Shown here one piece after another: positions 16,645-25,351 of a stretch of DNA of 64,000 bases (position 1 is its first letter; the number at the start of each line of letters is the position of its first letter). The translations under genes were made by a program, and so were the position numbers. Under the pieces are notes generated by a model. The model did not search any database. It had not been told where the DNA came from and saw only the letters and a list, made by a program, of their open reading frames with translations. This DNA comes from Parafrigoribacterium_A soli (GTDB lineage Bacteria > Actinomycetota > Actinomycetes > Actinomycetales > Microbacteriaceae), in assembly GCF_040227235.1 (NCBI RefSeq), contig NZ_JBELNZ010000002.1, positions 744,001 through 808,000 of the forward strand, written 5' to 3'.

Positions 16645-18180
16645 TCACCGCGTCAGTTCGATGATGTCATCGCTGTGCTCTTCGTACCGGTGCACCTCCG
16701 AGTACCCCAGGCGGCTGAGCGTGCCGAGGTCGTAGCGCGCCGCCTTCTCCCCCGGCCAGTGGAGTTCGACCAGCCAGACCGTGTGGATTCCGCCGAGGCG
16801 CAAGCCGACGGATGCGAGCGGGTAGACCGAGTCATGCCAGACGTCGGTCATCCAGAACGGTGACCTGAGTGCCACATCCTCGAGTCCGGCGAACCCGGCC
16901 GGATACATGCGCATCGCGAGGCGCGGACGCCTGGAAGGCCGCGCCGCCTCGTCGAAGAGCACTCCGTCGCCCGGCGAAGCGTGGGCGTGGATGACCGCTG
17001 CGACAACGGCCCAGTCGCTCTCGTTCTGTGCGAATGCGGTGCGCTGGGCAACGTAGCTCGGAGCCGCGGCGAGAGCGATAGCCACGAGCGCGGCCGCGGC
17101 GACCCACCAGCGGTGAGCCCGCGAGAGCAGCCAGCCGATGAGCAGCGCCGCCGACGGCGTGGCGAAGGAGAGGTAGCGCGAGGAGTAGATGGCGTGGATC
17201 GAGTCGACGGCGATGAGGATCGCCGCCGGCGCGAGGAGCCAGACGAGCGAGAGCACGACCAGGCTGGGCACAGCAGCGCCTTCCGGCCGTTCACGATGCG
17301 GGCCGACGACACGACGAGCACGCCGCCATCCGACGCAGGCGACAACGGCGGCCGACGCGACCAGCGCCCAACCCAGCACCGCGAGGACGGGATTTCCGAA
17401 CCAGGGAGTCACGGTGGTCGTGATGAAAGTGGTTGCGTGCCGGTGCGCGAGAAATCCGATCTGTCCGCTCTCGGCGATGCCGTATCCGATCACGGGCGCC
17501 GTGAGAACGATTCCCCCGGCTGCTGCCTTCAGCCAGCTTCGCCACGGCCCCCTGTGCTTGAGCGCCAGCACGGTCGCGGCGTGGGGCACCACGATCAACA
17601 GGCTGAACAGGAACACGTAGCCGCACACGGCGAGTCCGAACGCGTAGAGCACCCAGAGCCTCGTTCGCGGCCTCTCGGAGGTCAGCACCGCCACCAGCAG
17701 GATCGTCAGCCAGGTGACGCAGGCGGCGCTGAGCGCGTATCCCCTCGCCTCCGCCCCCATGTAGGTCAGTCGCGGCAGCACAAGACACACGATCCCCGCC
17801 AGGATGCCGGCGCGTCGCCCGCTCAGCCTCGTGGCCAGCACCACGACGCCGGCAACCGTGATGCCTGCGGCGAACGCACTCGGCAGTCGCACCGAAAACG
17901 GGGAGGGGCCGAAGAGACCGACCCAGAAGTGGAGCAACACATAGTAGGTTCCGTGGACCGCATCGACGTGACCCAGCATGCGAAACAGCGATGGCAGCGA
18001 GCGCTCGGCCGAGAGCACGCTCGCCGCCTCATCGCCCCAGAGTGACGGGATCCAGGAGCCGGTGGCAACGAAGACGACCGTCGTCAGTCCGAGGACGATG
18101 GCGGGCGGTGCCGAAGAGTGTCGAAAGCGCGCGCGGGTCTCCTGCCGCCCCGGAGTCTGCAGGACACCGAGGGCGACCAT
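16645..18180 (-). CDS. GT39-like (PMT/ArnT fold) membrane glycosyltransferase
   Basis: A 511-residue protein with about eleven hydrophobic segments. The first extracytoplasmic loop carries the acidic motif SLWGDEAASVLSAERSLP, followed by HVDAVHGTYYVLLHFWVGLFG, as in GT-C dolichol- or polyprenyl-phosphate-sugar transferases. A soluble C-terminal region faces outside. It probably transfers a lipid-linked sugar to a protein, lipid or polymer outside the membrane; donor and acceptor are not readable. The ATG lies one base after the stop codon of the COG4705 gene, indicating translational coupling. Confidence 0.82.
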   Translation of the reverse strand: MVALGVLQTPGRQETRARFRHSSAPPAIVLGLTTVVFVATGSWIPSLWGDEAASVLSAERSLPSLFRMLGHVDAVHGTYYVLLHFWVGLFGPSPFSVRLPSAFAAGITVAGVVVLATRLSGRRAGILAGIVCLVLPRLTYMGAEARGYALSAACVTWLTILLVAVLTSERPRTRLWVLYAFGLAVCGYVFLFSLLIVVPHAATVLALKHRGPWRSWLKAAAGGIVLTAPVIGYGIAESGQIGFLAHRHATTFITTTVTPWFGNPVLAVLGWALVASAAVVACVGWRRARRVVGPHRERPEGAAVPSLVVLSLVWLLAPAAILIAVDSIHAIYSSRYLSFATPSAALLIGWLLSRAHRWWVAAAALVAIALAAAPSYVAQRTAFAQNESDWAVVAAVIHAHASPGDGVLFDEAARPSRRPRLAMRMYPAGFAGLEDVALRSPFWMTDVWHDSVYPLASVGLRLGGIHTVWLVELHWPGEKAARYDLGTLSRLGYSEVHRYEEHSDDIIELTR

Positions 18181-18181
18181 G

Positions 18182-18952
18182 TCAGAGAGCCTTCTGCGCG
18201 TTGTGCTTGACGGACAGAACCGCGACCAGCCCGATGATCGCGATCAGGGCCACGATGGTTACGGGGCCGGTACCGAGGTCGAGGCCGCCCCTCGCGCGAC
18301 TCACCGCGCTCCAGTCAGCGAAGGATGCACCCAGCGGCCGCGTGAGCACGTAGGCGACCCAGAACCACAAGACGGCACCGGTGCGACGGATGCGGTACAC
18401 GACCGCGGGCACGGCGATCAGCACCGCGCAGAGCAGGCCGGAACCGAGGTATCCGAGCCCGACCGTCCTCGCGAGGAAGTCGCCCACGGCGGTGCCGAGC
18501 GCGAAGGTGACGATGATGGTCGCCCAGTAGAACAACTCCCGGCGGGGCGTCGTGATGCTGTGGATCGAGAGGGTGCGCTCCGTGCGCCACCAGACGATGA
18601 AGACAACGGTCAGTGCGACGGCGAAAATGAGGCTGGATGCGCCGTAGGGGATGCCCACGACGATGTGGGCGACATCCGCGATCATCGTGCCGAAGACGCT
18701 CACCATCGTCACCAGCAACCAGTAACGCCAGGGAACGTAGCGCGGTGCCCTGAACTGCACGACGAAACAGGCGAAGAATGCGACGGCCGCAAGGAGCACG
18801 ACGATCACGGGGTCGAATGCCTTGACCAGGTAGTCGGAAGCGGTCTCCCCCATCCCCGTGCTGAGCACCTTCACGACCCAGAACAGAACGCCGACCTCGG
18901 GCACCTTCGACAGCACACGCACTGCGGCACGCAAGGTGGTGCTGTCGGTCAT
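18182..18952 (-). CDS. COG4705-type membrane protein
   Basis: About 256 residues with seven or eight hydrophobic helices. The N-terminal VPEVGVLFWVVKVLSTGMGETASDYLV and its partial echoes later (LGTAVGDFLARTVGLGYL, VLWFWVAYVLTRPLGASFADWS, given here as landmarks) are the internally repeated signature of the uncharacterised COG4705 family. Function is unknown. The start is uncertain: an in-frame ATG at 19006 would add 18 residues, but 18952 gives the usual family N terminus. It lies upstream of, and is coupled to, the GT39-like gene. Confidence 0.72.
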   Translation of the reverse strand: MTDSTTLRAAVRVLSKVPEVGVLFWVVKVLSTGMGETASDYLVKAFDPVIVVLLAAVAFFACFVVQFRAPRYVPWRYWLLVTMVSVFGTMIADVAHIVVGIPYGASSLIFAVALTVVFIVWWRTERTLSIHSITTPRRELFYWATIIVTFALGTAVGDFLARTVGLGYLGSGLLCAVLIAVPAVVYRIRRTGAVLWFWVAYVLTRPLGASFADWSAVSRARGGLDLGTGPVTIVALIAIIGLVAVLSVKHNAQKAL

Positions 18953-19052
18953 GCGCCCAGTGTCCCAACCGAAACCTGACAACCAACCGGTTTCTGCGCC
19001 CGGCATCCTGAGTATCTACACAGCCAGCCACACAGTGCGGCTGCGGACGCAC

Positions 19053-19529
19053 TCAGTCGCCGAGGTTGCGCCGGGCAGACATCGCGCGATCGGCCTCGCG
19101 GTTGTCCTGACGCTCACGCAGCGCCTGGCGCTTGTCGTACTCGCGCTTTCCCTTCGCCACGGCGATCTCGACCTTGGCGCGCCCGTCGCTGAAGTAGATC
19201 GAGAGCGGAACGATCGTGTAGCCGCCCTCCTTGGTCTTGTTCTGGATCTTCAGGATCTGGGCCTTGTGCAGCAACAGCTTGCGCTTGCGCCGCGGCGGAT
19301 GATTGTTCCAGGTGCCCTGGTTGTACTCGGGAATGTGCACGGCATCCAGCCAGGCCTCACCGAACTCGACGAAGGCGTAGCCGTCGACGAGCGACGCACG
19401 ACCCTCGCGCAGCGACTTCACCTCCGTGCCCGTGAGAACCAGTCCGGCCTCATAGGTGTCTTCGATGGTGTAGTCGTGGCGGGCCTTGCGGTTGGTGGCG
19501 ACGACCTTCTGGCCACGTTCCCTGGGCAC
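19053..19529 (-). CDS. smpB: SsrA-binding protein SmpB
   Basis: A 158-residue RNA-binding protein that delivers tmRNA to stalled ribosomes. The family core is clear: VVATNRKARHDYTIEDTYEAGLVLTGTEVKSLREG (about residues 9-44), then PYNQGT-like EYNQGTWNNHPPRRKRKLLL, and a basic tail KGKREYDKRQALRERQ. The GTG start at 19529 follows AAGGAG by six bases; the frame extends nine codons further but lacks such a site. It is downstream of ftsX with a 73-base gap, in the classic prfB-ftsE-ftsX-smpB order. Confidence 0.97.
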   Translation of the reverse strand: MPRERGQKVVATNRKARHDYTIEDTYEAGLVLTGTEVKSLREGRASLVDGYAFVEFGEAWLDAVHIPEYNQGTWNNHPPRRKRKLLLHKAQILKIQNKTKEGGYTIVPLSIYFSDGRAKVEIAVAKGKREYDKRQALRERQDNREADRAMSARRNLGD

Positions 19530-19602
19530 GATTGACTCCTTGACAAGTGCCTGCACCGCGCAGGCAGCCCAACAGTCTAACGCGGTCGCCGCGCGCGACG
19601 GG

Positions 19603-20517
19603 TCAGACCTTCAGATAGCGACTGATCGCGACGCCTGCGGAGGTCGCCGCAAGCACTGCACCGACCACGAGCAGGATCGGCACCACGATAAACGCCTCAG
19701 TCATGCCGATGAAGGGTGTCGCCGACGGTGTGGCATTGAGGTAGCCCTGCACGAAGATCTTGACGACCGCGACCACGGCACCGCTCGCGAGAACCGAGCC
19801 GATGAGGGCAGAGATCACCCCTTCAAGGATGAACGGCGTCTGGATGAAGCGGTTCGATGCACCCACGAGCCGCATGATTCCAAGCTCCCGCCGCCTCGAG
19901 AACGCGGAGAGTCGGATGGTCGTCGCGATCAGCAACACCGCGGCAACGAGCATCAGGGCCGCGATGCTCACCGCGGCCACGCTCGCGATGTTGAGCGCCG
20001 AGAAGATCGGCTCGAGGTACTTGCGCTGGTCCTTGACCTGCTCCACCCCTGGCATCCCGGAGATGTTCTCGACGAGCACGTCCGACTGGTTCGGGTCTTT
20101 CATGTTGACCCAGAAGGTCTCGGGCAGAAACTCCGGCGTGACGAAGTCGGAGCCGGTGGTGCTGCCGAACTGCTTCTTGTACTGGTCGTACACCTGCTGG
20201 TGGTTCTGGAATTCGACGTTCTTGATGAGCGGCGCGAGTGTGGCGGACTTCAGCTGCGCATCCACCGCCTTCTTCTGCGCCTCGGTGGCCTCGACAAGCT
20301 TGCAGCTGCCATCGGTCGAGAGGTCGGTGCAGAGGTAGATCGCCACCTGAGCGCGGTCGTACCAGTAGCCCTTCATCTGCCCGATCTGCATCTGCAGCAG
20401 GATCGCGGCCCCCACAAAGCTCAGGGAGATGAAGGTGACGAGCACCACGGAGACCACCATGGAGAAGTTGCGTCGAAGGCCGCTGCCGACCTCGGACATG
20501 ATCAGTCCGAACCTCAT
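19603..20517 (-). CDS. ftsX: Cell division ABC transporter permease FtsX
   Basis: A 304-residue membrane protein that works with FtsE to control peptidoglycan hydrolases at the septum. A cytoplasmic N terminus (MRFGLIMSEVGSGLRRN) is followed by helix 1 (about residues 20-42), a large extracytoplasmic loop of about 140 residues, and three helices at about 178-200, 225-250 and 270-295. FSRRRELGIMRLVGASNRFIQTPF is the typical cytoplasmic loop that couples to the ATPase. Its first four bases overlap the ftsE stop. Confidence 0.96.
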   Translation of the reverse strand: MRFGLIMSEVGSGLRRNFSMVVSVVLVTFISLSFVGAAILLQMQIGQMKGYWYDRAQVAIYLCTDLSTDGSCKLVEATEAQKKAVDAQLKSATLAPLIKNVEFQNHQQVYDQYKKQFGSTTGSDFVTPEFLPETFWVNMKDPNQSDVLVENISGMPGVEQVKDQRKYLEPIFSALNIASVAAVSIAALMLVAAVLLIATTIRLSAFSRRRELGIMRLVGASNRFIQTPFILEGVISALIGSVLASGAVVAVVKIFVQGYLNATPSATPFIGMTEAFIVVPILLVVGAVLAATSAGVAISRYLKV

Positions 20518-21263
20518 TCTGCGAACCCCCTGGGTGCGTAGGGCAGTTCGTCTTCTGCCTCGGGCACGGTCTGTATGGCCTGGGTATCGTAGCCGCCGTG
20601 GCGCTCATCTCGGACGACCTGGCCACTCACGAGTTCGATGACGCGACGGCGCATCTGGTCGACGATGCCGGCGTCGTGGGTGGCCATGATCACGGTCGTG
20701 CCGCTCGCGCTGATGCGTTCGAGCAGGGTCATGATGCCCGCACTCGTGGAGGGGTCGAGGTTTCCCGTGGGCTCATCGGCCAGGAGGATGGCGGGGCGGT
20801 TCACGATGGCCCGTGCGATGGCGACGCGCTGCTGCTCACCGCCGGAGAGTTCGTGCGGGAATCGCGCGGTCTTGCCTGCGAGGCCGACCATCTTGAGTAC
20901 GTCGGGCACGGCCTCCTGGATGAAGCCGCGGGACTTGCCGATCACCTGCAGCGTGAACGCGACGTTCTCGAACACGGTCTTCTGCGGCAGCAGTCGGAAG
21001 TCCTGGAAGACAACACCGAGGTTGCGACGGAAGTACGGCACCTTGCGGCTGGAGAGGTTGCCCACGTCCTGTCCGAGCACGTGGATCTTGCCGCGGGTGG
21101 GGTTCTCTTCCTTCAGCACGAGGCGCAGGAAGCTGGACTTGCCGCTGCCGGAGGCACCGACGAGAAAGACGAATTCGCCCCGCAGGATCTCGAGCGTGAC
21201 CGCATTCAGCGCCGGCCGCGTGTTCCCCTTGTAGAGCTTCGTTACTTGATCAAAGCGAATCAT
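20514..21263 (-). CDS. ftsE: Cell division ATP-binding protein FtsE
   Basis: A 249-residue ABC ATPase with Walker A GASGSGKSS near residue 36, Q-loop VFQDFRLLPQKTV, signature LSGGEQQRVAIARA near 140, and Walker B ILLADEPTGNLD near 160. The C-terminal 30 residues after VVRDERHGGY are a variable tail. It couples ATP hydrolysis through FtsX to cell-wall hydrolases during division. A -10-like TAGGCT stands nine bases before the ATG, so ftsEX has its own promoter separate from prfB. Confidence 0.96.
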   Translation of the reverse strand: MIRFDQVTKLYKGNTRPALNAVTLEILRGEFVFLVGASGSGKSSFLRLVLKEENPTRGKIHVLGQDVGNLSSRKVPYFRRNLGVVFQDFRLLPQKTVFENVAFTLQVIGKSRGFIQEAVPDVLKMVGLAGKTARFPHELSGGEQQRVAIARAIVNRPAILLADEPTGNLDPSTSAGIMTLLERISASGTTVIMATHDAGIVDQMRRRVIELVSGQVVRDERHGGYDTQAIQTVPEAEDELPYAPRGFAE

Positions 21264-21272
21264 GACTGTTTG

Positions 21273-21278
21273 AGCCTA
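21273..21278 (-). promoter_or_regulatory. Probable -10 element of ftsEX
   Basis: On the minus strand TAGGCT precedes the ftsE ATG by nine bases, leaving almost no leader. The identical hexamer and spacing precede prfB. Confidence 0.5.
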
Positions 21279-21335
21279 GGCAGCATCCGTCGATCTGCGG
21301 TCACGACAGGCCGCGAGCCGCCCAGTCGCAGCGTT

Positions 21336-22442
21336 CTAGCTGTGATCCTGCTTGCGCCAGCGGATGCCCGCGTTGATGAAGCCGTCGAGGTCGCCGTCGA
21401 AGACGTTGGACGGGTTGTTGACCTCGTACTCGGTGCGCAGGTCTTTGACCATCTGGTACGGCGCGAGCACGTAGCTGCGCATCTGGTCGCCCCAGCTGGC
21501 GGTGATGACGCCGGCCAGTTCCTTCTTGGTGGCGGCCTCCTGCTCCTTCTGCGCCACGAGAAGTCTCGACTGCAGCACGCGCATCGCGGCCGCGCGGTTC
21601 TGGATCTGGCTCTTCTCGTTCTGCATCGACACGACGATGCCGGTCGGGATGTGCGTGATGCGCACCGCAGAGTCCGTCGTGTTGACCGACTGGCCGCCCG
21701 GGCCGCTCGATCGGAAGACGTCCACCCGGATGTCGTTCTCCGAAATGTCGATGTGGTCGGTGTCTTCCATGAGCGGAATGACCTCGACCGCGGCGAAGGA
21801 GGTCTGACGCTTGCCCGCCGAGTTGAACGGGCTCATGCGCACGAGCCGGTGCGTCCCCGCCTCGACGCTCAGCGTGCCGAAGGCGTAGGGCGCATCCACC
21901 TCGATCGTCGTGGACTTGATGCCGGCCTCTTCGGCGTAGCTTGTGTCGAGCACCTTCGCGGAATAGTTGTGCTGCTCGGCCCAGCGCAGGTACATGCGCT
22001 GCAGCATCTCGGCGAAGTCGGCGGCGTCCACTCCCCCGGCGCCCGCGCGAATGGTGATGACGGCAGCGCGGGAATCCCACTCGCCGTTCAGCAGGGTCTG
22101 CACCTCGAGTTCGCCCAACAGCTTCTGGATGCTCGCGAACTCGGTGCGCACCTCGGCCGCGGCTGCCTCATCCGATTCCTCGTTGGCCAGTTCGACCATG
22201 ACCTCGAGGTCGTCGAGCCTCGACTGGATGCTCGTGATCTTGGCGAGCTCCGCCTGCCGGTGGCTGAGGTCGCTCGTAATGCGCTGGGCCTTCTCGGTGT
22301 CGTCCCACAGGTCGGGCACGCCCGCCTGTTCGCTCAGCGAGGCGATCTCGGCCTCGAGCCGCTCGACTCCGACGACCGCACGGATGTCCGCGAAGGTGGA
22401 GCGGAGGGCGCCGATCTCTGCAGAAAAATCAAGCTCGTCCAT
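21336..22442 (-). CDS. prfB: Peptide chain release factor 2
   Basis: A 368-residue class-I release factor that reads UGA and UAA. The codon-recognition tripeptide region reads RMSPFN (SPF), the RF2 variant, and the catalytic GGQ is in GPGGQSVNTTDSAVRITH near residue 245. The reading frame is continuous, so the programmed +1 frameshift used in many other bacteria is absent. TAGGCT nine bases before the ATG is a probable -10. It heads the prfB-ftsEX-smpB group on the minus strand and is divergent from an MFS gene 70 bases away. Confidence 0.96.
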   Translation of the reverse strand: MDELDFSAEIGALRSTFADIRAVVGVERLEAEIASLSEQAGVPDLWDDTEKAQRITSDLSHRQAELAKITSIQSRLDDLEVMVELANEESDEAAAAEVRTEFASIQKLLGELEVQTLLNGEWDSRAAVITIRAGAGGVDAADFAEMLQRMYLRWAEQHNYSAKVLDTSYAEEAGIKSTTIEVDAPYAFGTLSVEAGTHRLVRMSPFNSAGKRQTSFAAVEVIPLMEDTDHIDISENDIRVDVFRSSGPGGQSVNTTDSAVRITHIPTGIVVSMQNEKSQIQNRAAAMRVLQSRLLVAQKEQEAATKKELAGVITASWGDQMRSYVLAPYQMVKDLRTEYEVNNPSNVFDGDLDGFINAGIRWRKQDHS

Positions 22443-22451
22443 GTCGCAGCA

Positions 22452-22457
22452 AGCCTA
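22452..22457 (-). promoter_or_regulatory. Probable -10 element of prfB
   Basis: TAGGCT on the minus strand, nine bases before the prfB ATG. Confidence 0.5.
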
Positions 22458-22499
22458 CCGGAGTGCGCTGTTCGCACGTTCTGCGTCACCCACCTCCGA

Positions 22500-22505
22500 T
22501 AACAT
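22500..22505 (+). promoter_or_regulatory. Probable -10 element of the 22513 MFS gene
   Basis: TAACAT ends seven bases before the GTG at 22513; the same hexamer and spacing occur before the 4795 gene. Confidence 0.55.
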
Positions 22506-22512
22506 CGAACGA

Positions 22513-23766
22513 GTGACCAGTCCGCAGGAGCAACCCTTCAGCTTCCGCTCGATCGCACTCCCCGCGCTGCTGCCTACCCTCCTGTTCTCGATCGGTGAGG
22601 GCGCCATCGTGCCCATCATCCCGATCGTGGCGAACAACCTCGGTGCGAGCCTCGCGCTCGCCGGGCTCATCGCCTCGATGATCATGGTCGGCGAACTCTT
22701 CGGCGACATCCCGAGCGGCTGGATCGTCAGCCGAATCGGCGAGCGCAACGCGATGATCTACGCCGCCCTGCTCGCGATCGTCGGGCTCATCACGGCGACG
22801 TACTCGCCGAACCCGTGGCTGCTGGGCGTCGGCATCCTGCTGATCGGACTCGCGACCGCCGTCTTCGCGCTAGCCAGGCACGCGTTCATGACGAGCTTTG
22901 TTCCGCAGGCCTACCGGGCGCGGTCGCTGTCGACGCTCGGCGGAACGTTCCGCTTCGGATACTTCGTGGGCCCCTTCATCGCGGCCGGCGTCATCCATCT
23001 CACCGGTCATACGCAGTCGGTGTTCTGGGTGCAGGTGATCGGATGCCTCGGCGCCGCGATCACGCTGATGATCCTTCCCGACCCGGCCGCGACGCTCGCC
23101 GCCAACCGCGCCGTCACCGGGCTTCGCGAGGGGCAGGAGCTCGTCGCCGAGGAATCGGTGGGCCTCATGCGCACGATCTACAACGCGCGCGCCGTGCTGC
23201 TGAGGGTGGGCACCGGTGCCGCGCTCATCGGGGCCGTGCGGGCGAGCCGCCAGGTGATCCTGCCGCTGTGGGCCGTGAGCATCGGCATCACGGATGCGAA
23301 CACGGCGCTCATCATCGGAATCGCCGGCGCGCTCGACTTCGGCCTGTTCTATGCGAGCGGTCAGATCATGGATCGCTTCGGAAGGTTGTGGAGCGCGCTC
23401 CCCTCGATGATCGGCCTGGGCATCGGACACCTCGTACTCTCTGTGACGCACGATCTGCCGAGCAACGTGGAATGGTTCATCGCGGTGGCCATGGTGCTCT
23501 CGCTCGCGAACGGGATCGGCAGCGGCATCCTCATGACCCTCGGCGCCGACCTCGCCGACAAGCGAAATCCGGCGCCGTTCCTGGGCGCCTGGCGCTTCAC
23601 CGGCGACTTCGGCAGCGCGGTCGCGCCGCTCGCGGTCGCGGGCATCACCGGGCTGGTCTCGATCACCGTCGCAAGCGGCGTGATGGGCGTGCTCGGACTG
23701 CTGGGGGCGGGCATCCTGTGGCGTTATCTGCCGAGGTATGTGCCGCGCAAGCCGCGCGACCAATAG
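22513..23766 (+). CDS. MFS transporter
   Basis: A 417-residue major facilitator with about twelve hydrophobic helices. The loop between helices 2 and 3 has DIPSGWIVSRIGERNAM, a form of the MFS motif GxxxDRxGRR, and a second copy follows the central loop (GQIMDRFGRLWSALPSM). The substrate is unknown; such proteins are often drug or metabolite exporters. The GTG start is fixed by TAACAT seven bases upstream; the longer open frame further 5' is a shadow of prfB. The next gene, a LysE exporter, starts nine bases after the stop. Confidence 0.88.
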   Translation: MTSPQEQPFSFRSIALPALLPTLLFSIGEGAIVPIIPIVANNLGASLALAGLIASMIMVGELFGDIPSGWIVSRIGERNAMIYAALLAIVGLITATYSPNPWLLGVGILLIGLATAVFALARHAFMTSFVPQAYRARSLSTLGGTFRFGYFVGPFIAAGVIHLTGHTQSVFWVQVIGCLGAAITLMILPDPAATLAANRAVTGLREGQELVAEESVGLMRTIYNARAVLLRVGTGAALIGAVRASRQVILPLWAVSIGITDANTALIIGIAGALDFGLFYASGQIMDRFGRLWSALPSMIGLGIGHLVLSVTHDLPSNVEWFIAVAMVLSLANGIGSGILMTLGADLADKRNPAPFLGAWRFTGDFGSAVAPLAVAGITGLVSITVASGVMGVLGLLGAGILWRYLPRYVPRKPRDQ

Positions 23767-23769
23767 CAT
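23764..23769 (+). promoter_or_regulatory. Probable -10 element of the LysE-family gene
   Basis: TAGCAT ends six bases before the GTG at 23776. Its TAG is the stop codon of the preceding MFS gene. Confidence 0.45.
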
Positions 23770-23775
23770 CATCCT

Positions 23776-24417
23776 GTGATTCCCACCGCGAACCTCGCAG
23801 CTTTCGCCGTCGCCGCATTCCTCCTCATCATCCTTCCCGGCCCGAGCGTGCTGTTCGTAATCGGCCGCTCGCTCGCGCTCGGGCGCCTCGGCGGACTGCT
23901 CAGCGTCGTCGGCAACGCGATCGGGGTGTTCGCCATGGCCGTCGCGGTGGCGTTCGGAGTCGGCGCGATCATCGAGCAGTCGATCGTGGCGTTCACCGTG
24001 GTCAAGATCGCCGGGGGCGCGTACATGATCTACCTCGGCATCCAGGCGATTCGGCATCGCGACCGGGTCGCGCAGCACACCATGGCGGGAGTGACCCGGC
24101 GCGGTCACCTCAGAACGCTCGTCGAGGGCGTTCTCGTGGGAGTGTCGAACCCGAAGGTCATCGTGTTCATGATCGCGATCCTGCCGCAGTTCGTCGACCA
24201 TCGCGCGGGCAATCTGCCGCTGCAGCTCATCATCCTGGGCCTCGTGTTCATCACGATCGGGCTGCTGAGCGACGGCGTCTGGGCGCTCACTGCGGGTGCG
24301 GCCCGCGACTGGTTCGCACGCTCCCCCAAGCGCATCGCGAAGCTCAGCGGCACCGGCGGTGGGATGATGATCGGCATCGGGGTGGCCGCGTTATTCGTGC
24401 CGCACGGTAGTGACTGA
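23776..24417 (+). CDS. LysE/RhtB family exporter
   Basis: A 213-residue membrane protein with five or six helices. The family's N-terminal motif is present as AAFLLIILPGPSVLFVIGRSLALGRLGGLLSVVGNAIG (about residues 11-48), followed by IYLGIQAIRHR and GVSNPKVIVFMIAILPQFVD. Members export amino acids such as lysine, threonine or homoserine lactone; the substrate here is not readable. It lies nine bases after the MFS gene but appears to have its own -10 (TAGCAT). Confidence 0.88.
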   Translation: MIPTANLAAFAVAAFLLIILPGPSVLFVIGRSLALGRLGGLLSVVGNAIGVFAMAVAVAFGVGAIIEQSIVAFTVVKIAGGAYMIYLGIQAIRHRDRVAQHTMAGVTRRGHLRTLVEGVLVGVSNPKVIVFMIAILPQFVDHRAGNLPLQLIILGLVFITIGLLSDGVWALTAGAARDWFARSPKRIAKLSGTGGGMMIGIGVAALFVPHGSD

Positions 24418-24576
24418 CGCGCATCCGCTCCGCGCGCACTCTTTCGTCGCGCGTGCCCGTCTGCGCCGACGGTGCCCGCTGAAACTGGCACGCTCGGTGA
24501 TCTTGGCCACCCACGCGACTAGGGTTGGGCACCACAGCCCGGATGGGGCGGTGCGGCGAGAAGGGACGGAACGACG

Positions 24577-24801
24577 TTGAGCGGACTGGCCGGTTGGCAT
24601 CTGTTGATGATCATCGCGTCTTTGCTCCCCTTCGCGCTGTGGATCGTGGCACTCGTGCAGATCGGCAGCAGCAGAGCCTCGGTCGGAGCGACGGTGGTCT
24701 GGGTCGTCATCGTCACGCTCGTGCCGGTGATCGGACCAATCGTGTGGCTCATCGCGGGCAAGCGCTCGATCGCACAGTCGACGGAGCCGCCCGGCGAGTA
24801 G
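24577..24801 (+). CDS. Small PLDc_N-domain membrane protein
   Basis: A 74-residue protein with two membrane helices (about residues 8-28 and 36-60) ending in the cationic tail GKRSIAQSTEPPGE. The pattern, with PFALWIVALVQI and VPVIGPIVWLIAGKR, matches the phospholipase-D-nuclease N-terminal membrane domain (PF13396), here without the catalytic domain. The start is TTG, with GAAGGGA about ten bases upstream; there is no ATG or GTG nearby in frame. Function is unknown. A possible promoter TAGGGT lies about 50 bases upstream. Confidence 0.75.
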   Translation: MSGLAGWHLLMIIASLLPFALWIVALVQIGSSRASVGATVVWVVIVTLVPVIGPIVWLIAGKRSIAQSTEPPGE

Positions 24802-24845
24802 CGGTTCCTCTCTCCCCTCTCCGCCCGCGTCCGTGCGCCGAGCGT

Positions 24846-24883
24846 GCTCGACGGGCTGAGTCCGCTTCGACAGGTTCAGCGGA
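24846..24883. repeat. Intergenic repeat R2 (TTCGACAGGTTCAGCGGAC)
   Basis: GCTCGACGGGCTGAGTCCGC followed by TTCGACAGGTTCAGCGGAC, a diverged inverted pair of the CTTCGACAAGCTCAGCGAAC family, between the convergent PLDc_N gene and the Tad operon. The GTCCGC/GCGGAC ends pair, so it may fold as a bidirectional terminator. Confidence 0.6.
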
Positions 24884-24895
24884 CGGGCGGGTGAG

Positions 24896-25351
24896 TCAGT
24901 AGAAGACGGAGCGGGCGAGCGCCGTGACGTCGATGCGGAAACCCTGCGGGACGAGGAGCGAGACCACCGGCGGGCGCCAGTAGGCCGAGAGCGCGACGGT
25001 GGCGCTGCGCCCGTCCACCGTTTCGGCGCGGTCGACGTGCAGCGATTCGAACTCGGTGCGCGGGTTGTCTTCGAGGTATTCGGCGACCGCGGCAGCGACA
25101 TCCGGGGTTTTGAGTGTCGGGCGAATGCCGGTGGGCGTCGCGGCGACGGCGTCGACTGTGAATGCCTCTGCGCCCGCGAGCGCGGCGCCGTCCGCGACGG
25201 TAAAGAGGCGCTTGCGTTCTATGTAGAGCGAGCTCGCGGCGACCACGAGCAGGATGAGCACGAGCGAGAGAAATCCGTAGAAGATCGTGAGCGGCAGGAT
25301 GGAGCCCTCGTCGTCGGACATCCGTGCCGCCATAGTTCGTTCGCGGCTCAT
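24896..25351 (-). CDS. TadG-like pilus/secretion accessory protein
   Basis: A 151-residue protein, last of the Tad operon. After a short charged N terminus comes EGSILPLTIFYGFLSLVLILLVVAASSLYIERKRLFTVADGAALAGAEA, a membrane helix followed by the segment typical of TadG/Rv3660c-neighbour proteins, and then an extracytoplasmic region of about 100 residues. I chose the ATG at 25351 because GGAG lies six bases upstream and the start overlaps the preceding stop (ATGA). It probably helps anchor or assemble the Flp pilus. Confidence 0.8.
   Translation of the reverse strand: MSRERTMAARMSDDEGSILPLTIFYGFLSLVLILLVVAASSLYIERKRLFTVADGAALAGAEAFTVDAVAATPTGIRPTLKTPDVAAAVAEYLEDNPRTEFESLHVDRAETVDGRSATVALSAYWRPPVVSLLVPQGFRIDVTALARSVFY

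Noticed and set aside
16981..18045. 354-codon plus-strand open frame
   Set aside because: Antisense to the GT39-like gene and without recognisable motifs.
21336..22442. Programmed frameshift in prfB
   Set aside because: The reading frame is continuous from the ATG to the stop with no internal TGA.
20598..22502. 634-codon plus-strand open frame
   Set aside because: Antisense to prfB and ftsE, with no family resemblance.
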